From Sorex araneus (taxonomy: Eukaryota; Chordata; Mammalia; Eulipotyphla; Soricidae), in the NCBI RefSeq assembly GCF_027595985.1, contig NC_073313.1:80189994-80253993 (forward strand): a stretch of DNA of 64,000 bases, in the 5' to 3' direction. Made by a program: the position numbers and the translations under genes. Position 1 is the stretch's first letter. Each line of letters begins with the position of its first letter. Under the pieces are notes generated by a model. The model ran no database searches. It saw only the letters and a program-made list of their open reading frames with translations, and was not told the origin of the DNA. Positions 43,473 to 53,673 of this stretch are shown piece by piece.

Positions 43473-44642
43473 ATGTCTTTCTTGCAGTTACCCTTGCCAA
43501 GCAGGGCTAGAGTGTATGCAGATGTAAACTCACACCGACCTACACGTTATTGGGATTTTGAGTCACATGAGGAGGAATGGGGAAATCTTGATGACTACAA
43601 GCTGGGCCAACTAATAGGACGGGGAAACTATAGTGATGTATTTGAGGCATACAAAAAGAAATCAAATAAAAAAACTGCAGTGAAAATACTCTACTCAGTC
43701 AATTATATAAAAATCAAACGTGAAATCACAATTTTGGAGAACTTAAGAGGTGGTCCCAACATCGTAACACTGATAGACACTGTAAGAAACGTTGATTCAG
43801 GAGACATTGCATTAGTATTTGAGTTTCTAAAAAACACCAATTATAAGAAATTGTACCCGACCTTAACAGACTATGATATACGGTTTTACACCTATGAGAT
43901 ACTGAAGGCTTTGGATTATGCTCATAGCATGGGAATTATGCACCGAGATCTCAAACCTGAAAATATCTTGATTGATCACAAGAAAAGAACCATACGGCTC
44001 ATCGACTGGGGCTTGTCAGACTTTTACCATCCTGGTTTCATGTATAATGTTCATGTTGCTTCACTGCACTATAAGGGACCAGAGCTATTGGTTAATTATG
44101 AGATGTATGATTATAGCTTGGATATGTGGAGCCTGGGGTGTGTCCTAGCATGCATGGTCTTTCATAAGGAACCATTTTTCCCTGGTAACGATCATTTTGA
44201 TCAGTTGGTGAGGATAATAAATGTTCTGGGAACAGACGAATTTTATAAGTACATTGAAAAATACAAGATCACTTTAGAGTCACGTACCAAAGCACTCTTA
44301 ACCACACAACCCCGCCAGGAATGGGAGTGTTTCGTGCACAGTGAGAACCAGCACCTTGTAAGCCCAGAAGCCTTTGATATCTTAGATAAGCTGCTAAAAT
44401 ATGACCATCAGTCACGGCTTACTGCTCAAGAGGCTATGAAACATTCCTATTTCTCAGTTCTCATGAATGGTCCGACTCCACCAGAGTCACCACACAAGGA
44501 AAAGGTCAATAAGATTGCCACCAAAGACAGAAGTATGCCAGGAACCTCTTCACAAGCTAGACACCAGATTGTTAATCCAAAGACTCAAGTTACTACAGCT
44601 TCTGAGAAAACTGCTGCACCTTCAACCCAGGCTGATAAGTAA
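43473..44642 (+). CDS. Casein kinase II subunit alpha-like kinase, intronless
   Basis: An uninterrupted 389-codon frame for a CK2alpha-type Ser/Thr kinase (the CSNK2A1 product is 391 residues). I start at the ATG at 43473, with A at -3, in the position of the CSNK2A1 start. The in-frame extension to 43455 begins with TTG. Motifs: PSRARVY (9-15), Gly-rich loop GRGNYS (49-54), ATP-binding Lys71, Glu84, catalytic HRDLKPEN (157-164, Asp159), metal-binding DWG (178-180), KGPELLV (201-207), [13 protein letters not shown] (211-223). By eye roughly two-thirds identical to CK2alpha. All catalytic residues remain. The basic cluster after the ATP lysine is largely lost (NYIK where CK2 has four lysines), and activation-segment arginines are His194 and Leu198. 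The CK2 hallmark KPHN is KPEN. The lack of introns and an A-rich end near 45456 indicate a retrogene. An open frame after this much divergence suggests selection. The C-terminal tail (about 335-389) is unlike CK2alpha. Regulatory CK2beta binding is not predictable by eye. Confidence 0.88.
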   Translation: MSFLQLPLPSRARVYADVNSHRPTRYWDFESHEEEWGNLDDYKLGQLIGRGNYSDVFEAYKKKSNKKTAVKILYSVNYIKIKREITILENLRGGPNIVTLIDTVRNVDSGDIALVFEFLKNTNYKKLYPTLTDYDIRFYTYEILKALDYAHSMGIMHRDLKPENILIDHKKRTIRLIDWGLSDFYHPGFMYNVHVASLHYKGPELLVNYEMYDYSLDMWSLGCVLACMVFHKEPFFPGNDHFDQLVRIINVLGTDEFYKYIEKYKITLESRTKALLTTQPRQEWECFVHSENQHLVSPEAFDILDKLLKYDHQSRLTAQEAMKHSYFSVLMNGPTPPESPHKEKVNKIATKDRSMPGTSSQARHQIVNPKTQVTTASEKTAAPSTQADK

Positions 44643-44704
44643 TGAATTGGCACCTTGTTTCCTGAGACTCAGGTATAAAAATCTGCATTTTGTCTCTCTC
44701 TGTT

Positions 44705-44838
44705 TCTCTGTCCAACACCTGGCGGTTCTCAGGGTTATTCCTGGCTCTGCACTCAGAAATTACTCCGGGAGGTAGCGGGGGTCCATATGGGATGAAAGGC
44801 AAGCACCCAATCTACTATACCATTATCTTGTCAGCCCC
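44705..44838 (-). mobile_element. SOR SINE, partial, in the kinase 3' flank
   Basis: CACCTGGCGGTTCTCAGGGT, CTGGCTCTGCACTCAGAAAT and GGTCCATATGGGATG, with the head side GCTATACCATT-like and degenerate. It inserted about 60 bp after the kinase stop codon. Confidence 0.78.
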
Positions 44839-45436
44839 TCTACTCTCTCCTTAAGGTGGTCTAGGTCTGGTAAGGAGGGGAGATACTTCAAAATTACTGT
44901 CTGAAGTCTTATTGTTACATTTATGATAGTTCAGTCACAAAGAAAATGAAAACACTAATATGCTGAATTTTCCTCTTTCTCCATCCCCAGGTCCTTTTAT
45001 CTGCAATAACATCAAACCATCTACCTAAATTTTCGTTTGGTCTTGAATAATCTGTAATTGACTATGTTATGTGCTTAGAATCATTACAGTATTCGCTTCA
45101 ACTGAGGATGATTAAAGAAAGGAACAAACCAAGATCTTGAAGAATAGATAACAGATTGCCAATATCTGGACTCCAGGAGATCATATCAGTGTGCCACACC
45201 TGAACATGTCATGGAGGAGAGGTAGAGAGTTAGAGAGAGTCCTCCATTTGTTTTAAAGCATTTCATCGGAATCAGAATAAAACCTCCAACATCATGAGCC
45301 ATGAACTAAACACTTAGCAATTTGATCTAAGAGAAAAATCTTTGATTAACATCCTAGGCTGTAATAAAGCCTAAAGATGTAGTGTAAACAACAACATTTG
45401 CATATTCAATTGCATCTTTATGATATTCAAAGGCCA

Positions 45437-45467
45437 AATAAAATGCATTTGAAAGAAATAAAAAAAG
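45437..45467 (+). terminator. Probable polyadenylation site of the kinase retrogene
   Basis: AATAAA at 45437-45442 and again at 45457-45462, followed by an A-run (45460-45466). This lies 0.8 kb after the stop codon and just before the duplicated target of the next insertion. It may be the remnant of the mRNA poly(A) tail. A matching 5' target-site duplication was not found. Confidence 0.5.
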
Positions 45468-45470
45468 AAC

Positions 45471-45485
45471 TAGAAGCTGACTTTT
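45471..45485. repeat. Left target-site duplication of the 1.7-kb element
   Basis: TAGAAGCTGACTTTT, identical to 47205-47219. It ends in TTTT where the L1-type nick (TTTT/AT) would have primed cDNA synthesis. Confidence 0.95.
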
Positions 45486-47204
45486 TTTTTTAAATTTTAT
45501 TGAATCACCATGTGGAGGGTTACAAAGTTCTCAGGATTATGTCAGTTATACAGTACTCAAACACCCTTCCCTTCACCCGTGCCCATATTCCATCACCAAC
45601 CACCCCATTATACCTCCCGCCCCCTCCCGCCCCCCCAGTCCCCGCCCTTGTAAGTGATAAGTTTCACTTCGTTTACGCTTTATCTTGGTTACAGTCCATG
45701 TTTCAACACATAATTCACAATTGTTGCTAGGGTTTCCCCCCAAAAAAGAGAAGACAGTCCCACTGTCAAGGAAGCATTTGATGGCTCTCCATTGCTGAGA
45801 ATGTAGAGATATTAAGTCCCGCTGTTTGTTGCATAACTTTTCTATTTTTTTCCCCCCTCGTCCCGCGCCACCGAGATCACGCCTGTTTAGTAATCACCAC
45901 GCTGCCTGACAAAGGGAAAACAAACCAAAAGAGATGGTTATTTCTCGTCATCAGCCGGCGTGGGGCTCTGGCTTAGTTGATAGTCTGGTAGAATGTCTGC
46001 AAGCAGTTTCTGGAACCAAAAGTAATACGCTAGTATTGGCCCCGGCTCAAGATTCCACCAGCGTCCTGCTGTTCCAAGTACATAATAATTTATTCCCTTG
46101 TATCCGATTCCCATGCCACCAGGTCCGTGTCAGCTTAATGGACATCATACTATGGTTAACGCCACGCCGCGTTTCTTCCCGAGAAAGAAGGATATTTCTT
46201 CTCAGCCGGCGTGGGGATATGGCTTAGTTCAGTCTATAGAGATGGCTACCACTTTGGTGGCCTTCAATATTTCAGCAAAAGACTTACTATTCTTGTTAGG
46301 ATTTCCCACCAAAGTCCGACCCGTTAAAAGGAAACCATTTCATATTGGTGATGATTAAATGACAATAGGTTGCGCGGCCATGGCAGCAGCCTCGCGGCTT
46401 TGAATTTCTGTATAAAGTCCAGGGAAAGTACAGCCAGAAATTACACGTCGCTACAAACTTTAACCCTATTATGGTCCCCAAAAAGTCCAACCCATTACAA
46501 AGGAACTATTTCATATTGCTGATGATTAGATGACATTAGGCTGCCGCGGCCGCGCGGTTTTGGGTTTCTATATAAAGTCCAGGGAAAATTCTGCCTAAAA
46601 TTCTATTGCTACAATCTTTTACCCGTTAACGAAAAACTTAGTACTATTGTTTGGAGTTTCCCCCCACGTTAAGCCCTGCCAAAAAGGAACATTTACACGT
46701 TGCTGACAATTAAGAGATATTAGGTCTCTCGCGGCTGCTATTGCAGCCGCGTGGTTTTGGATTTCTATATGAAGTCCAAGGAAAATTCTTTTGGTAATTG
46801 CATCACTCGCTGGCAGCGCCTGGGCCAGAAGCTCCCAGCACACAGTTTGGAGGCATTTTGGGGGCGCCGCTCGTGTCCAAAGTGGTTCAGTTGCCTCCGG
46901 GGTCGATCTCGCGTGGGGCCGCAAAGGAGCGTCCCCACATGGCTCTGTGCTTAAATGTCGGCCGGCACAGGGCGGATCCGGGAGTCCTGCCCATCGGCTA
47001 TCCCAGGCTTCCTGTAGAGTCTAAAAACCGGCTATAGCCTCGCTGCGTTCAAAAAGAAAGAGTTGAGAGAGAAAAGAGCATACCCTGCCGGCAGCGCCTG
47101 GGCCAGAAGCTCCCAGCACACAGTTTGGAGGCATTTTGGGGGCGCCGCTCGTGTCCAAAGTGGTTCAGTTGCCTCCGGGGTCGATCTCGCGCGGGGCCGC
47201 AAAG
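45486..47204 (-). mobile_element. Complete ORF-less L1-tailed element, 1.72 kb
   Basis: Bounded by perfect 15-bp target-site duplications (45471-45485, 47205-47219). Reading the minus strand 5' to 3', it starts with a GC-rich unit (GGAGGCAACTGAACCACTTT, GGCCCAGGCGCTGCC; 47204-47088). After a spacer the unit repeats nearly perfectly (about 46930-46808). Then come three diverged units of about 165 bp (46800-46300) with CCGCGGCCGCGCGG, TATATAAAGTCC and GAAAATTCT-type phrases. Two copies of CAGCCGGCGTGGGG context follow (about 46205 and 45955). Last is an L1 3'UTR (45780-45486) with a poly(A) copied as the T-run. No frame above about 100 codons and no L1 ORF. It must have used L1 enzymes in trans. 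Confidence 0.88.
46808..47204 (-). repeat. 116-bp GC-rich unit, two near-identical copies
   Basis: GGCAGCGCCTGGGCCAGAAG to GATCTCGCGNGGGGCCGCAAAG occurs at about 46809-46925 and 47089-47204 with one or two differences. It sits at the 5' end of the 1.7-kb element, where L1-type promoter monomers would be. GC-boxes and CpGs are frequent. Confidence 0.85.
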
Positions 47205-47219
47205 TAGAAGCTGACTTTT

Positions 47220-50100
47220 ATAATAAAGCATTAAAGCACTGATTTTCAAGTAGGGCAACTGTCATGATGGTATCATAAATCTGCCGGACAAAAATTGTTG
47301 AGGAAATTGGCTTTTACTTTTCCTTTATTCAGTGGTGGTCATATAAATTATCCTAGGTTTCCATAAAATCTCCAATTTGACACTCTAACAATGTCACTGC
47401 ATAAAAGATTCAAAATGTCACTGCACATATGGTCCAAAGTTTTAAAATTCTAAGACAAGATGCTGGATATTGTTTGATGGGATATTGGAGATTGCTGTTC
47501 AGATGTAAAATATCAAGATGTCCTCCCTTGTTTTGCTTTTAAAATTTGAACTTTTCATAACTTTGGGGATTTTGTGAAGAAGGCGTACCCCTCAGTCTAA
47601 GAAATATATCTGAGAGGTACAAGCACAATCGCTAGGGAAACTACAATGGTAGACATGTAATGATGGTGAAACAATACACTCCTTCTTACAATCCTGATAC
47701 CCTTTCATGGATATACATATAAAACTTTGTACACCTTATGCGAAAAGTCCAGTGCTTTACATCTTTGGTATAAAATATCCCCTTTTGTTAAAACAAAATG
47801 TCATATCTCAAGAAGACATGTGACCTGGGATGACTCAGTGAGATCAGGAAGGGACATATGACTACACATCCAGCATGCAGTGTCTTTATTCTAAATTATC
47901 AGTGGTTATACACTTTCCATGATAAAAAACATCTTCCTACTAACAATAAAGGCAATTATCTTATTACAATAAAACACATAACACTTTACCTCCTTTATCA
48001 TCAATCACATACAATCACTTACGAGTTAACTTGTTAACTACCATAATGCATCAAGGTGCCAGCCTGGAGAAGCAAGACGGGGGGCATTCCCAGGTCTGGG
48101 TGGCACCAGGCATTCCTTGTGCTCAATGACTGCGCTTCCATAGTCAATTCCCAGACCTGAGATCATCCCGTGGTCACCATGTCAAGGGGCTCAGGCCATG
48201 TTCCAACAATGGAAGAAAATGTTAACACTGATTACATTGACAGAGGTGATGTGGAGGATAGGACTTTGTGGTTTTGGGCATCATACTCTAGGTAATGGGA
48301 GGATCCAACAATATGCCCTCAGGCAAGGACAGATGGCCATCCATGCTAAATCAATAGGAAAGAAAAACTCAAAATTATTTCTTTTACTGGGATAAGTGCA
48401 CTTGGGAAACAACCAGGGTGCATTAAAGCCAGATAGGGATATACTGTTTGAAATGTATCCAAAATGAGAAGGTAATGTTAATGTGATATAATAGTTAATG
48501 TGAAAGTTAATGTGATACAAACATCTTGTGCTGATTGAAATATAAACAAAACTGGTGAGAAGAGTTTTCCATAGGCCATTAGGTAAAAGTTTAATTAAAT
48601 ATGTGAGGATGAACATATACAATTTAAAAGCCTTTTAGTGAAAATGTTTTCTATGAAAACCAAATGTTAGACAAATATTCAAGATAATACCTACCCCCCA
48701 ATAATGTACATGAAAGGCAGAATCCTGTCACCCAAAAGATACAGTACTGTCTGGATTACTCAGCCAACTGCACCTGCCCTTCCCTCAACTGATAAACACA
48801 TCACATAGGGAGCTCATGTCATGCAAAAATAAAATAAATATATCTGCAAGACCTATTCTTCCTAGACGGACAACGCTAGGGCCCAAAGCAGTTAATGGTC
48901 ATTCTGTGCAAAAGAGAAAAAACCCTTGCATTGGTGTAGAGAGCTGTAGAGAATTCAAGCCTTCCTGGAGAAGGATAAATTTGAATCCGGGCCTGGATAA
49001 ACTGTGTAAGATTTATCAGAAACCAGGAGGAAAAAATATTTATTAAATAGTGTCATAGTGTCTATAATATGTGTATTAGCCTCACTTGTAGAAGTGAACA
49101 GTGAGAGATGGTGTTACCAAACAATGTAATTTGTTGCTCAAGGACATAGAGGTCAAATCTATAGATGAACTTCTAAGGAAAGAATGGGCTTCACTGGGAC
49201 ATCAATCAGGCAATGAGATGAATATGAATCCAAGATACTAGGGTTAGAATATTTTTATTAAGCAAAAGACAAGAAAAGTATTATGAAGAGTTACCTTTCA
49301 GTGTCTACGTGAGATCACTTGGAGCAGTGCTCTTTAGGGCAAGGAATGAGGCAGAGTCCATGTAGTGGATGCTCTGCCATTGAACCCCAGGGTTCTAAAA
49401 GTAGTCTTCTACTTGGCAATGAGCTCTGAAAAGTCCATTTAGATGTATGATAGGTTGAAAAATTTACCTGTTTTTACCCCTTGCAGAAACAATGGCAATG
49501 TTAATTTTTAATGAGGAGCAATCAATGCTTTCAATGAACATAGATATAATAGAGCAAGTCATTAGAGCAATGATATATTTATAGTGTTTCAGTTCTGTAG
49601 GCCAGAAGTTTGACAAGGGCCTTTCCTAAATGAAATCCTGATATCTGTAGGCTACCTACCTCTCTGGTGACTCTAGAGTCCACCATCATTTCCTGTTCAT
49701 TTGGGCTGTATTGGTAGAATTCTGCTCTCTGAGCTTACAACCTATGGGACCTAAGGCACACTTTGTTGATATCTATAAACTAAGGAAAATTCACAACTCC
49801 TACATGCAACCCCAGTTTTGCAGGAACGGAGTTAACTTGTCCCTTTACCTCCATCTTCAAAACAACAATGATGAGTTCAATATGTCTACTGGGATTTATT
49901 CTCAATAATTCAACTCCATTTGCCATTTTTAAGAGTTCATATAATTATATAATCAGGATGATCTTCCCGATTTTAAGCTCAATTGATTTGTTACACCTCC
50001 ATCCTTAATAACCTCATGCTGTACATGCTCAGATTTTGGGGATTAGGACACACATCTCTTTGGGGACAGCACTGTTCTATCATATTTTTTGGTTATTATA
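47220..50100. other. Unassigned sequence
   Basis: Nearly 2.9 kb without a recognised gene. 48700-48780 weakly resembles block P (11134). 48220-48400 resembles 25440-25570. Frames up to 113 codons lack homology. Confidence 0.45.
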
Positions 50101-50104
50101 GTAA

Positions 50105-50430
50105 CCCCATGGTTGATTTTTAAAATTGAATCACCATGAGATACACAGAAATTTGTTCATAATTGTGTTTCAATCATATCATGTACCAACATCATCCCTT
50201 AACCTGCGTCCATTTCCCAACATCAGTGTCCCCAGATTTCCTCATGCTACCACCCTCCATCCTGCTTCATAGCACTTTTTCTTTCTCTCTCTCTTTCTCT
50301 CTCTGTACTGAAAGGCTATCATGTGTATCACTTTACTTCATTTCAGCACCCAGTTCTTGTCCAGTTTGATCATTCCCAACTATCATTGTCATGGTGGTCC
50401 CTTCTCTGTGTACTTCCCACCTACTTGTGG
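50105..50430 (-). mobile_element. L1 3' end
   Basis: Antisense L1 3' terminus: AAATTGAATCACCATGAGAT, AATCATATCATGTACCAACA, TTTCAGCACCCAGTTCTTGT. 50430-50970 is unassigned. Confidence 0.8.
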
Positions 50431-50984
50431 TTGATTTTTAATTAATAAAATCACCTGGAGTTCTTGAGCTAAATGTTATTTGATCGCTGCATACAATTTT
50501 TTCATATATTACAATAGGCGAATGATAAATTGTGACATACTTATAAAATGGAATTCTAGACAATATGTTGATGTAAACTATCAGTGCTTACTGCAATATG
50601 AATTACAACTACAAATGCAGTTAATTCTTCATCAACAGGGGGTTAAATCAAGCGGTTCCAGCTACACACTGATAATTCTCTATTTGAGCATTTAATATTT
50701 ACAAATTCAAGAAAACTCAGACATCAGTAGGCTGAATCCACAAATGGGGAACTCAAATATATAGAGGGGTGGCCCAAAAGAACTGGAGCATCTTCATATT
50801 TAGCTGTGTCTGGAGGACATTCTCGGAGGAGCAAAAATTATATGTGTTGGTGGATGTGGATTTCATTTGCATGTTGAGGTTCTGGGTTTGATTCCAGCAT
50901 CTTTTCTCGCATCCCACCCAAAAGCAAAACAAAAAACAACGACAAAAATATCCCAAAATAGTCAAAGTTCGATGTGGAATGTTG

Positions 50985-51233
50985 GGCTGGAGCGATAGCA
51001 CAGCGGTTGGGCCTTTCACGCGGCCTTTCACGCAGCCGACCCGAGTTCGATTCCTCCGCCCCTCTCGGAGAGCCGGCAAGCTACCAAGAGTATCGAGCCC
51101 GCGTGGCAGAGCCTGGCAAGCTACCCGTGCATATTGGATATGCCAAAAACAGTAACAATAAGTCTCTCAATGAGAGACGTTACTAGTGCCCACTCGAACA
51201 AATTGATGAGCAACGGGATGACAGTGATACAGT
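50985..51233 (+). mobile_element. Long SINE, complete, 14-bp TSD
   Basis: Best copy of the long family. Head GGCTGGAGCGATAGCACAGC, B box GAGTTCGATTCCTCC, RTE-leader part (GGCAGAGCCTGGCAAGCTAC; GCATATTGGATATGCC), hairpin GTCTCTCAATGAGAGAC, then the RTE 3' end (GTTACTAGTGCCCACTCGAA, GATGACAGTGATACAGT). Perfect 14-bp duplication, GATGTGGAATGTTG, at 50971-50984 and 51234-51247. No A-tail. Confidence 0.95.
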
Positions 51234-51366
51234 GATGTGGAATGTTGATGCTTCTGGTTCAGTGCACATAATCCCACTGTTGTTGAATGGCGAAAGGAAC
51301 ATCCTGCACAAGAAAGTGTGGAACAAAATAGCATGCATTTATGCTGATATAAAAATAGGCAAAAAT

Positions 51367-51547
51367 GGGGCTGGAGCGATAGCACAGCAGGTAGGGCGTT
51401 TGCCTTGCACGCGGCCAACCCGGGTTCAATTCCCAGCATCCCATATGGTCCCCTGAGCACTGCCAGGAGTAATTCCTGAGTGCAGAGCCAGGAGTAACCC
51501 CTGAGCATCACTGGGTGTGACACAAAAAGCAAACAAAATAAATAAAT
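51367..51547 (+). mobile_element. Short SOR SINE, complete, 16-bp TSD
   Basis: GGGGCTGGAGCGATAGCACA head, B box GGGTTCAATTCCC, and an A-rich (AAAT) tail. Perfect 16-bp duplication, AAAAATAGGCAAAAAT, at 51351-51366 and 51548-51563. It lies 120 bp from a long-type SINE, showing both families side by side. Confidence 0.95.
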
Positions 51548-51599
51548 AAAAATAGGCAAAAATAAATATTGAGAACTCAGAAAAATGTTTGTGATTTCT

Positions 51600-51750
51600 T
51601 TGCACGTGTGAGACCCTAGGATCCATTCCAGGAACTTCGCTGTGTCCCAAACACCACAGGGAGCAAACACTGAGGACCGGTATGCCAGGAGTAAGCCCCA
51701 AGCACAGTAAGCTGTGGTTCAAAACACATACAAACAAAACAAATAAGCAT
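51600..51750 (+). mobile_element. SOR-like SINE fragment, old
   Basis: TTGCACGTGTGAGACCCTAG, GTATGCCAGGAGTAAGCCCC and a CAAAACACATACAAAC end follow the SINE order. Strongly diverged. 51750-52360 is unassigned AT-rich sequence. Confidence 0.55.
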
Positions 51751-52361
51751 ATTACAATTACAAATGCTTGACCCCACACACTTAACTTTCCTTTACTATT
51801 CTCTTTACAGTGCTTTTAAAAACAACTACTTTTTAATTTGCTAGAAAATTTCATGCAGCTTAACTTTTATGCATTGTGCTTTGGTGACTTGAGTAAGAAA
51901 TTTGCCTAATCTAAGATGGCATGGGGCTCTCCCCAGTGTTTTCTTCTAGGAGTGTTTAGTTGTTAACATTACGTCTATGATCACCTTGAAGTGAATTTTG
52001 TATATGCTATGAGGTTTTCTTATAAATGAAACCTTTTAAAAAATGAATTTCCAAATGCTCCTGTATCATGGTTGAAATAATGACATTATCTCCACTAAAC
52101 TGCATTCACATCTTTGTCAAAATTAGACTATACACATATGTGTGGGTCTGTTTCTGGATGCCACACTGTTTTTCATTCATCTTGTGTACAACACTACACT
52201 AGCCTTAAACATTGAGATCAGACAGTATTATCTGTCAAGTTTATTCTATTCTTAGAAAATTTTGACCATTGTTTTTATTACTGCTATGTGGTCAACCATT
52301 GAATAAGCTGATTGAATTGTGCAAGAACTCCAAATTACCTTTTTAAAGATTGTATGATGGT

Positions 52362-52433
52362 GAGATTAACTTATAAAGCTTTCATATTTGAGATTCAGCC
52401 ACACAATGATGGAACCCCATCCCTCCACCAGTG
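52362..52433 (-). mobile_element. L1-derived 3' end, left of the LTR
   Basis: CATATTTGAGATTCAGCCAC and CCCTCCACCAGTG are antisense L1 3'UTR, interrupted at 52433 and resumed at 53674 (CACATTTACCACCACC). Confidence 0.8.
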
Positions 52434-53667
52434 TGTAAACACAAAAAAGATTCTCCGGGGCAGCAGCTGCTGCTGGACACGTGTGTTCGTTCAGTGGCCC
52501 TGAGCAGCCTCCCTGCCTCCCCACTTCCCCAGGGCTCCCCAACAGAGACACAGAGAGACCGGGAGATGGGGAGGCTGGAGACCACAGCCAGATGGTGAAA
52601 ATGGTCCATTTAGTGTAGAGTTGCTAGCATACTTATAGAACATCTGAAGGGGGGATTGAGGTAAGGAACTGTGTGATAGTAATTTACATAGATAAACATT
52701 TGGAAGAGGAAATTCTTTAGGGAGATCAACTCAAGGAGATACTCTGTCTCCCAGGGACAAGTACATTGCTTTCATGTTTCCCTTTAATTGTATAAGTTAT
52801 GGATACTTGCAGTTGTTTGGAAAAACACAGTAAGAGACAAAGATCCAAACACTTAGTTCTCTGGGCTGAGAGCAAGTAAGGCTTTTAACACTTGATTGTC
52901 TGGCTCTAAGGGCAAAAAAGGCTTTTACCATAAATTCCAGATTAAGTCCTCAGGTCAGTTCAGCTAGTCCTTCCCTAGGGGGGTCCTGTTTCTTAAATTG
53001 TAACAGTTTGCATCAAAACCATGTAATTATGCTTTCTAGAATGTCCCATTTCACTACCGGGTAGTTTTGCCACTCGCACTGGGTCTATCCCAGTCCCACA
53101 GCGGGACCTCCCCTTTGGGGTGTTAGAAACTATAGAAACTGAAGCCTGAGTCAAGTAGTTATGACCAAGTAATTATTCCCAGGAGCAGATATACTTCAGA
53201 GTCAATCAACTCCCAAATATTAGGAGCATAGCATGAATGGTTTTTCTGTGTTTAGCCAAAGAACATTACTCTATGGTAACATATAAAAAGGCTATAGTGG
53301 AAACAGAAAAGCAAGTACAAATATACAGCACTTCAAATACAAAGGGGTATAAATAAAAGTTCAGAATTACCAGAAAGTTTTGTTTTACAGCAATCGAGAT
53401 TGACATGGGGAACTGTGACAATGAGAGGTAAAATACAAGGGAAAGGTTACAGATAAACAAAGTTAAGGATGCTAGCAAGGGTATGTTAAATTTCTCTAGG
53501 GGGAAGAAAGGGGACACTTCACTGATAAAGCCTAAAGAATTTAGGATTAATATACAACACAAAGAGAAGGTAAGGATGTTAGCAAGGGCATGGTAAGCTT
53601 CTCTGGGAGGAGGAAAGGAGCAATTCACTGATAAAGCCCAAAGCACTTAGGGTTGATATCCAACACA
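52434..53667. mobile_element. LTR-like insertion (candidate solo LTR of an endogenous retrovirus)
   Basis: A 1,234-bp block splits an L1 3'UTR exactly (CCACCAGTG / CACATTTACC). It starts TGTAAACAC and ends CCAACACA, the TG...CA termini expected of an LTR. CCAGTG (52428) and CCACAG (53668) could be a worn 6-bp duplication. On the minus strand the 3' part is CT-rich (GGTCTCTCTGTGTCTCTGTT), like an R/U5 region, and the 5' part carries a two-copy tandem repeat. No coding region is present. The orientation and class are uncertain; minus is favoured. Confidence 0.6.
53455..53660. repeat. Two tandem units of about 108 bp within the LTR-like block
   Basis: GTTAAGGATGCTAGCAAGGG (about 53461) and GGTAAGGATGTTAGCAAGGG (about 53569) start two diverged copies, each ending CACTGATAAAGCC(T/C)AAAG. 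If the block is a minus-strand LTR these sit at the U3 start, where enhancer repeats are common. Confidence 0.8.
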
Positions 53668-53673
53668 CCACAG

